NCBI GenBank assembly: GCA_012514445.1
Contig: JAAZAI010000343.1
Location: forward strand, 1 to 13,992
DNA: 13,992 bases
Source of the DNA: Lentisphaerota bacterium
GTDB taxonomy: Bacteria > Verrucomicrobiota > Kiritimatiellia > RFP12 > UBA3636
Reading direction: 5' to 3'
A program made the position numbers and the translations under genes. Positions 1-6,903 of this stretch are shown piece by piece. Under the pieces are notes generated by a model. That model was not told the origin of the DNA and did no database searches. It was given only the letters and a program-made list of their open reading frames with translations. Every line of letters begins with the position of its first letter. Within the stretch, counting starts at the first letter, position 1.

Positions 1-762
1 CAGGACGCGGTAGAAGAGCGGCACGCCCTCGGGCGTGGCCGCCAGCGAGAAGTTCACTTGCGGCAGCGATTCGTCGTCGCGGTTGTACCCCCATTCGGCC
101 AGCTCGAGCGACGGCGAGTGGCTCGAGACCGAGGACGTGTCGAACACCGTCGCGCGTCCGGACGCATGGCGCCCCGCCCAGCGCTCCAGGAAGTTTTCAC
201 GACGCGACACGTCCGCGCCGATGCGCGCGACGAAGCCGTGCACGGTCGACTCCGAGACGAGCGCGCCGCGCCATTCGGGCGGCATCTCGCGCTGCGAGAG
301 CCAGGCATCGGCGCGGTAGAGCGCGTGCCCCGTGGCGAACTGGTGCGCGGCGAGTCCGGCCAGCGCCCCGCCGTCGACGGGGCCGAAGGCCTCCGCGAGC
401 GCCTCTCCGAGGCCGGACGCCTCGCTGAGGTGGCGGATGAGCCAGGCGTCGCCGGCGATGTCCACGCGCGCCACGGCCTCCGCGCCGGCGTCCGAGCCGG
501 AGCGCGTGCGCAGCCACGCCTCGAAATCGAACCGGCTCTGCGCGTGCGCATCAACCTCCGAAAGCGGCACGCGCAGGTCGGAGCGTCCGGCGAGGCGCTT
601 GTTGACGAGCACGTCCTCCCCGTCGGGCGCCAGGCGCCCCACGTAGAATCTGCGCTGGACGGAGCGCTTGCGCCCCGGATCCCACTCGTTCCAGGCGAGG
701 TTGACGTACTTCGCGCCTTTCGAATTGGCCTTTCCGCCCGGTTGAATCTGGACATAGCTCAT
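1..762 (-). CDS. IS1634-like (IS4 superfamily) DDE transposase, 3' part beyond the left edge
   Basis: An open frame on the minus strand begins at ATG 762-760 and stays open for 254 codons to the window edge without a stop, so the C-terminal part is outside. It begins MSYVQIQPGGKANSKG. The strongest signature is at residues 206-251: FDTSSVSSHS, then AEWGYNRD, then LPQVNFSL and GVPLFYRV. This matches the region around the first catalytic Asp of IS1634-type transposases (here D208), which has the form 'yDtTsvsSys...eyGynRD...lPqi...l....giP'. The remaining catalytic D and E would lie off the edge. The start is firmly set by an AGGAGG ribosome-binding site (770-775), 7 bases upstream of the ATG. 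The product would cut and paste its own element. Whether the element is intact cannot be judged from this half. I am confident of the superfamily and fairly confident of the IS1634 group. Confidence 0.85.
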   Translation of the reverse strand, partial: MSYVQIQPGGKANSKGAKYVNLAWNEWDPGRKRSVQRRFYVGRLAPDGEDVLVNKRLAGRSDLRVPLSEVDAHAQSRFDFEAWLRTRSGSDAGAEAVARVDIAGDAWLIRHLSEASGLGEALAEAFGPVDGGALAGLAAHQFATGHALYRADAWLSQREMPPEWRGALVSESTVHGFVARIGADVSRRENFLERWAGRHASGRATVFDTSSVSSHSPSLELAEWGYNRDDESLPQVNFSLAATPEGVPLFYRVL

Positions 763-902
763 TTTCCGCCCTCCTTTGCGTTGAAATGGCTAGTATATGA
801 TAGCCATGCAAAAATGCAAGCGAAATCTGCGGATCGCGGCGGAATTCGGCCACGCCGCGACGCATTCCACTCACATGGCTATCATAAAACCGGGGAGTTT
901 AG
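763..902 (-). mobile_element. Probable left end of the IS element (non-coding terminal part)
   Basis: The 140 bases upstream of the transposase hold its promoter and a 12-bp inverted pair: TATGATAGCCAT at 796-807 and ATGGCTATCATA at 875-886. The IS end must lie close to 890-905, because recognisable RHS coding sequence resumes at 903. Its in-frame neighbour at 900-902 is a stop (TAG). The outermost bases, read inward on the minus strand (CTAAACTCCCCGGTTTT from about 901), are the candidate terminal repeat. The partner end is outside the window, so neither terminal repeat nor target duplication can be confirmed. Confidence 0.5.
770..819 (-). promoter_or_regulatory. Transposase promoter, palindromic operator-like site and Shine-Dalgarno
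   Basis: On the minus strand a TTGCAT (819-814) and a TATACT (797-792) are separated by 16 bases, a good sigma70-type promoter. An inverted repeat, ATGGCTA (786-792) and TAGCCAT (801-807), straddles the -10 box, and a further copy extends to ATGGCTATCATA at 875-886. The Shine-Dalgarno AGGAGG lies at 775-770. A palindrome covering the -10 suggests the transposase may repress itself; that role is inference. Confidence 0.55.
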
Positions 903-1028
903 GACACGTGGGATGCCGAGAACCGTCTGATTGCGGCGTACTCCAATTCCCTCTGCGTCGTTTCGAACGCCTACGACCACATGAGCAGGCGTGTCGTAAA
1001 AACCACGCCGACCGCCATCCACACATAA
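903..1028 (+). pseudogene. C-terminal remnant of an RHS/YD-repeat protein gene
   Basis: Reading from 903 in the frame of the TAA at 1026-1028, the sequence gives T-WDAENRLIAAYSN, then NAYDHMSRRVVK and a short tail. This is the repeat signature of RHS/YD-repeat proteins ('WDAENRLv...Ydy.srRv.k'). Directly upstream in the same frame is a TAG at 900-902, and sequence beyond that belongs to the IS end, so only about 41 codons survive here. RHS proteins are large secreted or surface polymorphic toxins with many YD repeats. This scrap has no start codon or ribosome-binding site and is not functional by itself. The simplest reading is that the IS inserted into an RHS gene and this is the 3' side. 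The rest of that gene would lie to the left of the window. Confidence 0.65.
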
Positions 1029-1113
1029 ATAATGAACGCGGCGAGGACGCCGCGTCTAAAATCCGCCTCTCTTAAGGCTCATGTTGAGAATTGCTGCACA
1101 GCTTTCTTTCCGC

Positions 1114-1149
1114 TTGTCTTTCGCCGTGTTTCATCGCACAATCACGCGC
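1114..1149 (+). promoter_or_regulatory. Candidate promoter of the ydbH-ynbE-ydbL operon
   Basis: TTGTCT at 1114-1119 and CACAAT at 1137-1142 are spaced by 17 bases. Transcription would begin near 1149, one base before the ATG at 1150 chosen for ydbH, implying a leaderless or near-leaderless message. No Shine-Dalgarno precedes that ATG. The -10 is weak (CACAAT), so this is tentative. Confidence 0.3.
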
Positions 1150-3696
1150 ATGGACACAATTCGCGCGCCACGGATCCCGGGAACCCGCCGAAGCGGCCGC
1201 TTCGCGCGGTGGGTCGCCGTGCTCGCGCTCGCCGCCCTCGCCGTCGTCGTCTTCCTCCCCGCCCTCGTCAACGGACAGGTCAACCGCATCCTGCGCGGCG
1301 TCATGGCCCGCGGCGTGGCGGAGTTCCGACTCGTCCACGCAGGCCTGCACCGCAGCGACGTCGCCATCGCGGTCGACGACGGCGGCACCGAAGGCCCGCC
1401 CCTCGAGGTCGCCTCGTGCGTCATCGCCTACCGGCCGCTGCGCCTCATCGCCGGGCACGTCGACTCCGCGACCCTCGGCGGCGTAGTCCTCCACGTCGTC
1501 GCCACGAACGGCGTCTTCTCCGTGCCGGCCGCGAACTTGTTCGCCGCGTCGGACGAACCGCCGGAGCCCTTTTCACTGAAACGCCTGCTGGACCTCCCGG
1601 TCACGCTGGACCGCCTCAGCCTCGGCGGCCATGTCGTCGTCCACGCCGACGGCGAAACGCTCGTGATCCCCGTCAAGGTGGAGGCCGCGATCCGAAACGA
1701 GACCGGCTGGGACGCAATCGACGCCTCCGCCCGCCTGCGCTTCTCCTCCAGCGCGCTCGACGTCGTGGTGCGTTGCCAGCCTGGCGCGGAGGCGATCCAC
1801 GCGCAGATCCGCGGGCACGTCGCCTCGGACGCCCTGCCCGTCCTCTTGCGCGCGCAGCTTCCCGAGGCGCTGCGGCGCACCGTCGTCGACATGACGGCGA
1901 AGACGGCGCTGTCTTTCGACGGCGCGGTCCTCTCCCGGCTCGACATCGAGGCGCAGGCGGACGTCGCGGCCGAGACGACGCACGGCACGTTCACGCTACG
2001 GCCCGCCCTGACGGCCGCCGGAGACCACGAGAAGATCGAGGCGTCGTTGACCGGCCTCGCCGCGGACATGGGCGGCGTGCGGATCGCGCTGGACGCGACG
2101 AACGTCGTGGCGAGCCTCGCGAAACGAACGCTGGAAGGCACGCTCGCGCTCGGCATCGCCACCAACGCGCCGTTCGCCGTCTCGTTCAACGTCACGCCCG
2201 GCGGCTTCACGGCCGGTCTCGCGGACAGCCCCGGCGGAGCCGTTTCCCTCGGCGCGATCCAGGCGACCTACGCGGGCGTCCGTTTCGAGGCGGAGGGCGC
2301 GCGAGACCCTGCCACAGGCGACGGCTCGGCCGTCGCGCGATTCGGATTCGGAGCGCTCGCGCTCCACGATGCCGCGGGGCGTCTGCTCGGCGCGGTCGAT
2401 ACAGGCGCGACAGGCGAAGCTTCCGCATCCCTCTCGGGAGGCATCCTCGACTGCAAGGCAAGCGCGTCGCTGGATGCGATCGCGATTCCGGCGGCGGATG
2501 CCGCGTTGCGCCGGATCGCGCTGGACGCGACGTATCGCGTCGGCGCGACGGGCGAGACGGCCGCGACAGCAACCGCTCGGGCCGGCGCGGCGTTCCGGGG
2601 CGTGGAACTCGCCCAACTCGACGCGACGCTCCAGCAGACGCCGACGAATGGGTTTGCGCTGGAGGCGAGCGTCGCCGCACTCGGGGCAAGCGGGACGCTG
2701 AACGCGACCGCCTCGTTCGACGATGCCGGGGAGCCGCGCTTCGAAGTGGCCGTCGACGTCCCCGAGCAGGCGCTCGATTTCGCGCCCCTCCATGGCATCG
2801 TCCCCGAACTCGCCGGCTACGCCATCGGCGGCAAGCTCGCCGCGTCGGCGGAATACCACATCGCGCCGGACGACCAAAAAGGCTCGTTGAAAGTGCGCTT
2901 CAACGACGGCACGCTCAACAACCCGGAGCAGGAACTCTCCGTCTCGGGCATCCGCGCCTCCTTCGAGACGCCCTATCTCCCCAGCCTCGCCAGCAACTCG
3001 CAATTCCTCGGCTTCAAGAACCTCAGGGCCGGCCCGTTCTCCATCGATTCCGGCCTGGCGATCTTCCGGATGCAGTCGCCGCAGGTGTGGTTCCTCGACA
3101 AGCTGGTCCTCGACTGGTGCGGCGGCAAGGTGCGCGGCGAATCGACCCGCATCGCGCGGGCGAACAAGAACACGTGGATCACGCTGCACGCCGACCAGCT
3201 CAGGCTCGCGGACCTGCTGGGCCAGTTCGGCATCGGCAGCTATGTCGGCGAGGAGCCCGACGAGGGCGGCAAGCTCAGCGGCACGATCCCGATGGTCGTC
3301 ACCCAGGGCAAGATCGTGGTCCGCGACGGCTACTTCCACTCCGCGCCCGGCAAGACCGGCCGCATCCGCCTGCGCCCCGCGCCGCGCATCCTCGAGATGG
3401 CCGGGGCCTCGATCCAGACCTCGCTCGCCCTCGACGCGCTGACCGACTTCACGTACAAATGGATCCGGATCGTGATGAGCAGCGAAGGCGAGGATCTGCT
3501 GCTGAAGTTCGAGATGGACGGCCGCCCCTCGAACAAGCTCAACTACTCGGTGCGCGACGGCGAGATCGTGCGCTCTCGCAACGCGAGCAAATTCGAGGGG
3601 CTCGTGCTCGACACCACCTTCCGCATCCCCCTCAACGAACTCCTCTCCATCGCCCTGCCGCTCACGAAGTCGCTCCAGGACGCCACGAATGAATAA
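1150..3696 (+). CDS. ydbH: YdbH-like AsmA/TamB-type intermembrane bridge protein
   Basis: A protein of 848 residues. The N-terminus is basic and followed by one membrane helix (about residues 18-38, WVAVLALAALAVVVFLPALV), which anchors it in the inner membrane. The rest is a long periplasmic, beta-rich region with no further helix. The C-terminal part carries the YdbH signature (PF11739, misnamed 'dicarboxylate transport'): GTIPMVVTQGKIVVRDGYF at about 711, an 'APGKTGRIRL' step, and ALDALTDFTYKW...LLLKFEMDGRP. E. coli YdbH is similar in length and, with YnbE, bridges inner and outer membranes for phospholipid homeostasis. The two partner genes follow directly, which fixes the assignment. The frame is open from an earlier ATG at 1081, but those 23 codons are AT-rich at third positions unlike the rest and lack the basic-helix start, so 1150 is preferred. 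57 bp separate it from the next gene. Confidence 0.85.
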   Translation: MDTIRAPRIPGTRRSGRFARWVAVLALAALAVVVFLPALVNGQVNRILRGVMARGVAEFRLVHAGLHRSDVAIAVDDGGTEGPPLEVASCVIAYRPLRLIAGHVDSATLGGVVLHVVATNGVFSVPAANLFAASDEPPEPFSLKRLLDLPVTLDRLSLGGHVVVHADGETLVIPVKVEAAIRNETGWDAIDASARLRFSSSALDVVVRCQPGAEAIHAQIRGHVASDALPVLLRAQLPEALRRTVVDMTAKTALSFDGAVLSRLDIEAQADVAAETTHGTFTLRPALTAAGDHEKIEASLTGLAADMGGVRIALDATNVVASLAKRTLEGTLALGIATNAPFAVSFNVTPGGFTAGLADSPGGAVSLGAIQATYAGVRFEAEGARDPATGDGSAVARFGFGALALHDAAGRLLGAVDTGATGEASASLSGGILDCKASASLDAIAIPAADAALRRIALDATYRVGATGETAATATARAGAAFRGVELAQLDATLQQTPTNGFALEASVAALGASGTLNATASFDDAGEPRFEVAVDVPEQALDFAPLHGIVPELAGYAIGGKLAASAEYHIAPDDQKGSLKVRFNDGTLNNPEQELSVSGIRASFETPYLPSLASNSQFLGFKNLRAGPFSIDSGLAIFRMQSPQVWFLDKLVLDWCGGKVRGESTRIARANKNTWITLHADQLRLADLLGQFGIGSYVGEEPDEGGKLSGTIPMVVTQGKIVVRDGYFHSAPGKTGRIRLRPAPRILEMAGASIQTSLALDALTDFTYKWIRIVMSSEGEDLLLKFEMDGRPSNKLNYSVRDGEIVRSRNASKFEGLVLDTTFRIPLNELLSIALPLTKSLQDATNE

Positions 3697-3753
3697 ACCG
3701 CCCCCGGGAAGCGTCAAAGCTCCGCATCCCATCATCGGAAGGACACGTCAACC

Positions 3754-4002
3754 ATGAAGAAACGACTCTTCACCCTCCTCTTCCCCGCCGCGGCCGTCGC
3801 GTTGCTGGGCGCGGGCTGCATCCGGACCACCCACGAGATCAAGCCCATCCACATCACCATGGACATCAACCTGAAGGTCGACCGCGCGCTGGACGATTTC
3901 TTCAGCGACGTCGACGAGGCACCGGCCGCCCCGACTGCGCCCGCGGCGCCCGTCGAAGCCACCACCCCGTCCGCCGACACGCCCGCCAAGGAGGGCAACT
4001 GA
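3754..4002 (+). CDS. ynbE: YnbE-like outer-membrane lipoprotein, partner of YdbH
   Basis: An 82-residue lipoprotein. Its signal peptide has KKR at the start and a hydrophobic stretch ending LLGAGC, with Cys22 as the likely lipidated residue. The core, PIHITMDINLKVDRALDDFF, matches the YnbE family core (I-T-I-N-M-N-V-K...h-I-K-V-D). In E. coli, YnbE sits in the outer membrane, multimerises and joins the C-terminus of YdbH to complete a bridge across the periplasm. Residues after about 53 form an Ala/Pro/Thr-rich tail not needed for the core and longer than in E. coli YnbE (about 60 residues). The lipobox is off-consensus: Gly at -3, with Leu at -4. GGAAGGA at 3737-3743, 10 bases upstream, serves as the ribosome-binding site. 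It is 57 bp after ydbH and one base before ydbL. Confidence 0.82.
   Translation: MKKRLFTLLFPAAAVALLGAGCIRTTHEIKPIHITMDINLKVDRALDDFFSDVDEAPAAPTAPAAPVEATTPSADTPAKEGN
3988..3995 (+). promoter_or_regulatory. Shine-Dalgarno of ydbL inside the ynbE coding end
   Basis: AAGGAGGG ends 8 bases before the ydbL ATG and overlaps the last codons of ynbE. It is the strongest ribosome-binding site in the operon and supports coupled translation. Confidence 0.7.
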
Positions 4003-4003
4003 C

Positions 4004-4390
4004 ATGAAACGCCTTTTCTCCATCCTCTGTTCCGCGATGATCCTCTCGGCCATGGCCTCGCCGCTTGACCTGGCCAGCGCCGCCGACGCCGCCGCGATCA
4101 AGAACGCCATGATCGCCCGCAAGGCGACGATCGAGTCGCTGAAGAAGTCCGGCAAGATCGGCGAAGACAACAAGGGCTATCTCGCGCCGGTCTCCGGAGG
4201 CCTCGCGGGCGGGGACGCCGCCACGATCAGCGCGGAGAACGCCGACCGCGGCAAGGTCTACGCGGCGATCGCGAAGAAGCAGGGCACCACGGCCGCGCTC
4301 GTCGGCCAGCGCCGCGCCATCCAGCTCGCCTCGCAGGCGAAACCCGGCGAATACGTCCAAGCCGCCGACGGCGCCTGGAAGAAGAAGTAA
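4004..4390 (+). CDS. ydbL: YdbL-like periplasmic DUF1318 protein
   Basis: A 128-residue protein with a signal peptide (MKRLFSILCSAMILSAMASP, cleavage probably after about residue 26, ...LASA). The mature part matches DUF1318/YdbL: KIGEDNKGYLAP early, ENADRGKVYAAIAKKQGTT in the middle and KPGEYVQAADGAWKKK at the end. The last motif is nearly the E. coli ending (QPGEYVRGINGQWLRK). YdbL is periplasmic and acts with YdbH and YnbE, probably modulating the bridge. The ATG lies one base after the ynbE stop and the Shine-Dalgarno AAGGAGGG (3988-3995) sits in the 3' end of ynbE, so translation is probably coupled. The family is about 108 residues in E. coli; the extra length here is mostly at the signal peptide and mid-region. 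Confidence 0.88.
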   Translation: MKRLFSILCSAMILSAMASPLDLASAADAAAIKNAMIARKATIESLKKSGKIGEDNKGYLAPVSGGLAGGDAATISAENADRGKVYAAIAKKQGTTAALVGQRRAIQLASQAKPGEYVQAADGAWKKK

Positions 4391-4404
4391 GGCCGCCGCC
4401 TTAC
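4387..4404 (+). terminator. Bidirectional hairpin between convergent ydbL and nagA
   Basis: GTAAGGC (4387-4393) and GCCTTAC (4398-4404) form a perfect 7-bp stem with loop CGCC. The stem contains the ydbL stop TAA (4388-4390) on one strand and the nagA stop TAA (4403-4401) on the other. No T-run follows on either side, so it is not a textbook intrinsic terminator. It may still slow polymerase or protect both 3' ends. Confidence 0.45.
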
Positions 4405-5600
4405 GCCTCGCCCTTGCGGTAGACCGACTCGCCGGCGACCCAGGTCTGGATGACGTCGACCTTGTCGTCGAGCAGAACCAGATCGGCCGAGCGTCCGACC
4501 GCGATGGAGCCGAGTTTGTCTTCCAGCCCCAGCACGCGCGCGGGATTGGCGCTGGCCATGCGAACCGCCTGCGGCAGTGTCGTGCCCGCCAGACGCATGG
4601 CGTTGCGCACCGCGAGATTCAGCGTGAGGCCGCTTCCCGCGAGTCCCCCGGGTTTCCGGGAGTTTTCAGTCATGCGAGCCGGCGCTCCTGGCGCCAAAAA
4701 CTCGACCTCTTCGCCGCCGAAGAAATGACGGCCGGGAGCGCAACCCGCGCCCACCATCGCGTCCGTCACCAGGCAGACGCCACCGGGGCCCTTGCACTCA
4801 AGCGCCATCTGGACGGCGACGGGGTCGACGTGGACGCCGTCGAGAATGAAGTCCACCGTGACTCGCGGATCGGCCAGAACCGCCTCGACGACGCCGCAGG
4901 GCCGGACGCCGCCGTCCGTCTCGGGCGGAACGGGAAAGACGTCGTAGAAGTGCGTGGCGTGGCGGGCGCCGGCCTCGATCGCGATCTGCGTCTGGCGCAC
5001 GGATGCGCGAGTATGGGTGATGAAGACGGCGGCGCCGTCGCGGTGCATCAGCGGGATGAATTCGGCGACGCCTGGCACTTCCGGCGAGATGCTGAAGACC
5101 GCGGGATGCGGCGCGGCCGCGGCCATGAGCGCCTCGACGCGCGCGGCGTCGCAGTTCCCCAGCGCTTCGGGCGGCAATGCGCCCATCAGCGCGAGAAACG
5201 GCCCTTCGAGATGGAATCCCAGAATCGCCGCGCCTGATGTCCGTGCCTGCGAAAGCGTCGCCAGGAGCCGCGAATCCTCGCCTCGCGGGCGCGGGCTCAG
5301 GGTCGGCAGCCAACCCGTCACGCCGTAGCGCGGCAGCAGCTTCGCGATCGCCGCCAGATGCTCCGGGCCGTTGTCCACGAGGAACTCGTGAAGTCCGTGG
5401 ATGTGCAGGTCGATGAACCCGGGCGCCAGGCAGGCTCCGCGGGCGTCGACGCGCACGTCCGCCGGGCGCGCCGCCTTCTCTCCAGGCTTGCGGATGGCGA
5501 CGATGCGCCCCGCGGCGACGTCGACCGCGCCGCCGGGGACGAGATCGTCCCCGCAGACGACGACGGCGTTTTCAATGGACAGCGTCATGTTATTCATCAT
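4401..5600 (-). CDS. nagA: N-acetylglucosamine-6-phosphate deacetylase-like amidohydrolase
   Basis: A 399-residue protein of the amidohydrolase TIM-barrel superfamily with the NagA order of motifs: GFIDLHIHG (60-68), GFHLEGPF (128-135, metal-binding E132), FITHTRAS (H196), THFYDVF (H217), DGVHV (254-258), LVTDAM (catalytic D280) and GGLAGSGLTL (318-327). NagA removes acetate from GlcNAc-6-P in the cytoplasm, feeding amino-sugar catabolism or wall recycling. Length is normal for the family. Oddity: the usual 'HLFNAM' around the second metal-binding His is HFYDVF here, so the exact sugar-phosphate substrate is less certain. Starts at 5600, 5597 and 5588 are all possible; none has a Shine-Dalgarno, and the promoter is only about 2 bases upstream of the first. 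It is followed convergently by ydbL. Confidence 0.85.
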   Translation of the reverse strand: MMNNMTLSIENAVVVCGDDLVPGGAVDVAAGRIVAIRKPGEKAARPADVRVDARGACLAPGFIDLHIHGLHEFLVDNGPEHLAAIAKLLPRYGVTGWLPTLSPRPRGEDSRLLATLSQARTSGAAILGFHLEGPFLALMGALPPEALGNCDAARVEALMAAAAPHPAVFSISPEVPGVAEFIPLMHRDGAAVFITHTRASVRQTQIAIEAGARHATHFYDVFPVPPETDGGVRPCGVVEAVLADPRVTVDFILDGVHVDPVAVQMALECKGPGGVCLVTDAMVGAGCAPGRHFFGGEEVEFLAPGAPARMTENSRKPGGLAGSGLTLNLAVRNAMRLAGTTLPQAVRMASANPARVLGLEDKLGSIAVGRSADLVLLDDKVDVIQTWVAGESVYRKGEA

Positions 5601-5608
5601 GTCGGTGA

Positions 5609-5637
5609 ATTATAGTGGCTTTCGAATTGATAATCAA
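5609..5637 (-). promoter_or_regulatory. Strong sigma70-type promoter of nagA
   Basis: On the minus strand TTGATT (5637-5632) and a perfect TATAAT (5614-5609) are separated by exactly 17 bases. Predicted transcription starts near 5602, two bases before the first ATG at 5600. The -35 box directly follows the stop codon of the upstream barrel-protein gene. Confidence 0.7.
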
Positions 5638-5639
5638 TT
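5625..5639. promoter_or_regulatory. Perfect palindrome over the nagA -35 box (candidate operator)
   Basis: AATTGAT-A-ATCAATT is a perfect 7-1-7 inverted repeat. It covers the -35 box of nagA and overlaps the stop codon of the upstream gene. Its placement suits a repressor; the regulator is unknown and none is encoded in the window. Confidence 0.4.
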
Positions 5640-6510
5640 AGAACACGAATCGGAGGCTCGCGCCGCAGGTGGTGTTCGCAAGGGGGAATTCGCCGGAGCG
5701 GCTGTGCTCCCGGGTTCCATCCGGATACCGGAAGACGAACTCCGCATCGCAGGTGATGTCCGCATAGCGGACCATGAGATCGAGCTCGGCGTTGCGGTGG
5801 ATCCGGGTTCGGACACCCAGCGAATACACGGGGCCGGTGTCGTCCGATACCTCCATTTCCCGGTAGTGTATGCCGTGAAGCGTGTTTTTCGTTGCTCCGC
5901 CCGCCGCATACCTTTCTGGCGACGGATAGTCCAGATGCCACCAGGGTCTTTCCTCGAACGAGCCGCTCTGGTAGGTGTAGCCGATTCCCGCGTAGGGCGT
6001 CACCCGACCGTCCCAAAGCGGACATTCCAGGATCAAATTGACAATCGGTCCTTGCGCGACGACCTTGCCGTCGCCCTCGCTGGAGCCGAAGTTCGTCGTC
6101 TCCGCCTCCACCCGCGACATCGTGAGTTCCATCCCGAGATTCCGGCAGAACCGGTAGCGGCATGTCGGAAAGACGCCCACGGGGTTCGCTTCGTCCAGAT
6201 GATTGATCAAGCCGATGAAGTTCCCATGGCGATCCGATCCGCCGTCACGCTGCTTCTCACGCAGCGCGAACGACGACACCCCCAGCCCGATGGCAAGCCG
6301 GTTTGCGAGATAGCGTCCATAGAAGCCGTTCCGGTCCTCCAATTCGGGCGCCGCTTCTCCACCGTCGCCGCGCCAGCGTCCCTGGAGGCTGCGGGATGTC
6401 TCGCCGCCCGGGGGCGGCGACGCGCCTTCGGACGCCTCGCCCCGGACGAAAACGGGGAAGACGAGGGCGCATAGAAAAAAGAACAATCGCAATCGCCTTA
6501 CATCATGCAT
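5638..6510 (-). CDS. Outer-membrane beta-barrel protein, small porin-like
   Basis: A 290-residue protein when started at ATG 6510. It has a signal peptide (MHDVRRLRLFFFLCALVFPV, cleavage near VRGEA) followed by a low-complexity linker. The mature part shows alternating hydrophobic/polar strands and aromatic girdle residues: NGFYGRYLANRLAIGLGVSS, TPYAGIGYTYQSGSF, YSLGVRTRIHRNAELDLMVRY. It ends in ...GASLRFVF with a C-terminal Phe, the signal recognised by the BAM machinery. This resembles OmpW/OmpA-type 8- to 10-stranded barrels, but no family can be named. The frame opens 19 codons earlier (6567), but 6510 is better because GAGGGCGGGG lies just upstream and the signal peptide then starts cleanly. 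It is upstream of, and codirectional with, nagA. No terminator separates them. Confidence 0.7.
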   Translation of the reverse strand: MHDVRRLRLFFFLCALVFPVFVRGEASEGASPPPGGETSRSLQGRWRGDGGEAAPELEDRNGFYGRYLANRLAIGLGVSSFALREKQRDGGSDRHGNFIGLINHLDEANPVGVFPTCRYRFCRNLGMELTMSRVEAETTNFGSSEGDGKVVAQGPIVNLILECPLWDGRVTPYAGIGYTYQSGSFEERPWWHLDYPSPERYAAGGATKNTLHGIHYREMEVSDDTGPVYSLGVRTRIHRNAELDLMVRYADITCDAEFVFRYPDGTREHSRSGEFPLANTTCGASLRFVF

Positions 6511-6630
6511 AGCCCCGCCCTCATGCAAACCTTGCGTCAAACAACAACCGATGATGCGGTTGTTCACCGGCGTTCGACGAATGCGTGTTAATCTACGTCA
6601 AACCGGAGCATTCGTCAAGCCTGGGAGCCG

Positions 6631-6658
6631 TTTCTAGCGTTTCCTTTCTAGCGTTTTC
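6631..6658. repeat. 14-bp tandem duplication
   Basis: TTTCTAGCGTTTCC is followed at once by TTTCTAGCGTTTTC, identical at 13 of 14 positions. The unit is two heptamers long, like the other tandem repeats in this window, but unrelated in sequence. Confidence 0.85.
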
Positions 6659-6818
6659 CGCCCGAATTCCAGACATTCGATTATCACGTGCCGCCCAGGC
6701 AAGGGAATGCCGTCCTCCGAAGCCCCCCACCGTGCGCCGTACAGTCGACTCGGCACGCCGGGACGGCGTCGTCCCACCCCGCTCTGAGCGCGGCGCGAGC
6801 GACATCGGTGACGTGGCG

Positions 6819-6852
6819 ATTGTAATCTTGAATTCCTGTTCAAGATTACAAT
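6819..6852. repeat. Perfect 14-bp AT-rich inverted repeat (hairpin)
   Basis: ATTGTAATCTTGAA (6819-6832) and TTCAAGATTACAAT (6839-6852) are exact reverse complements around the 6-base loop TTCCTG. No T-run follows, so it is not an obvious intrinsic terminator. It stands out by AT content in a GC-rich genome. It could be a small palindromic repeat, a protein-binding site or an RNA processing hairpin. Confidence 0.8.
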
Positions 6853-6903
6853 AAACGCTCGGCGATCATTTCCCGCCGGCCGGGTCGCGAAAGTGCTTGA
6901 GCG

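Noticed and set aside
54..930. Several frames on both strands over the transposase region
   Set aside because: They are shadows of the transposase frame, which is open from 762 to the edge and has matching family motifs.
1081..1149. Longer ydbH start at 1081
   Set aside because: The extra 23 codons have AT-rich third positions unlike the rest of the gene, and they push the membrane helix away from the N-terminus. It remains possible.
1032..3692. Long 886-codon frame overlapping ydbH, and a 579-codon antisense frame
   Set aside because: Both are Arg/Pro/Gly-rich shadows of the GC-rich ydbH gene. The YdbH frame has a membrane helix and family motifs; these have none.
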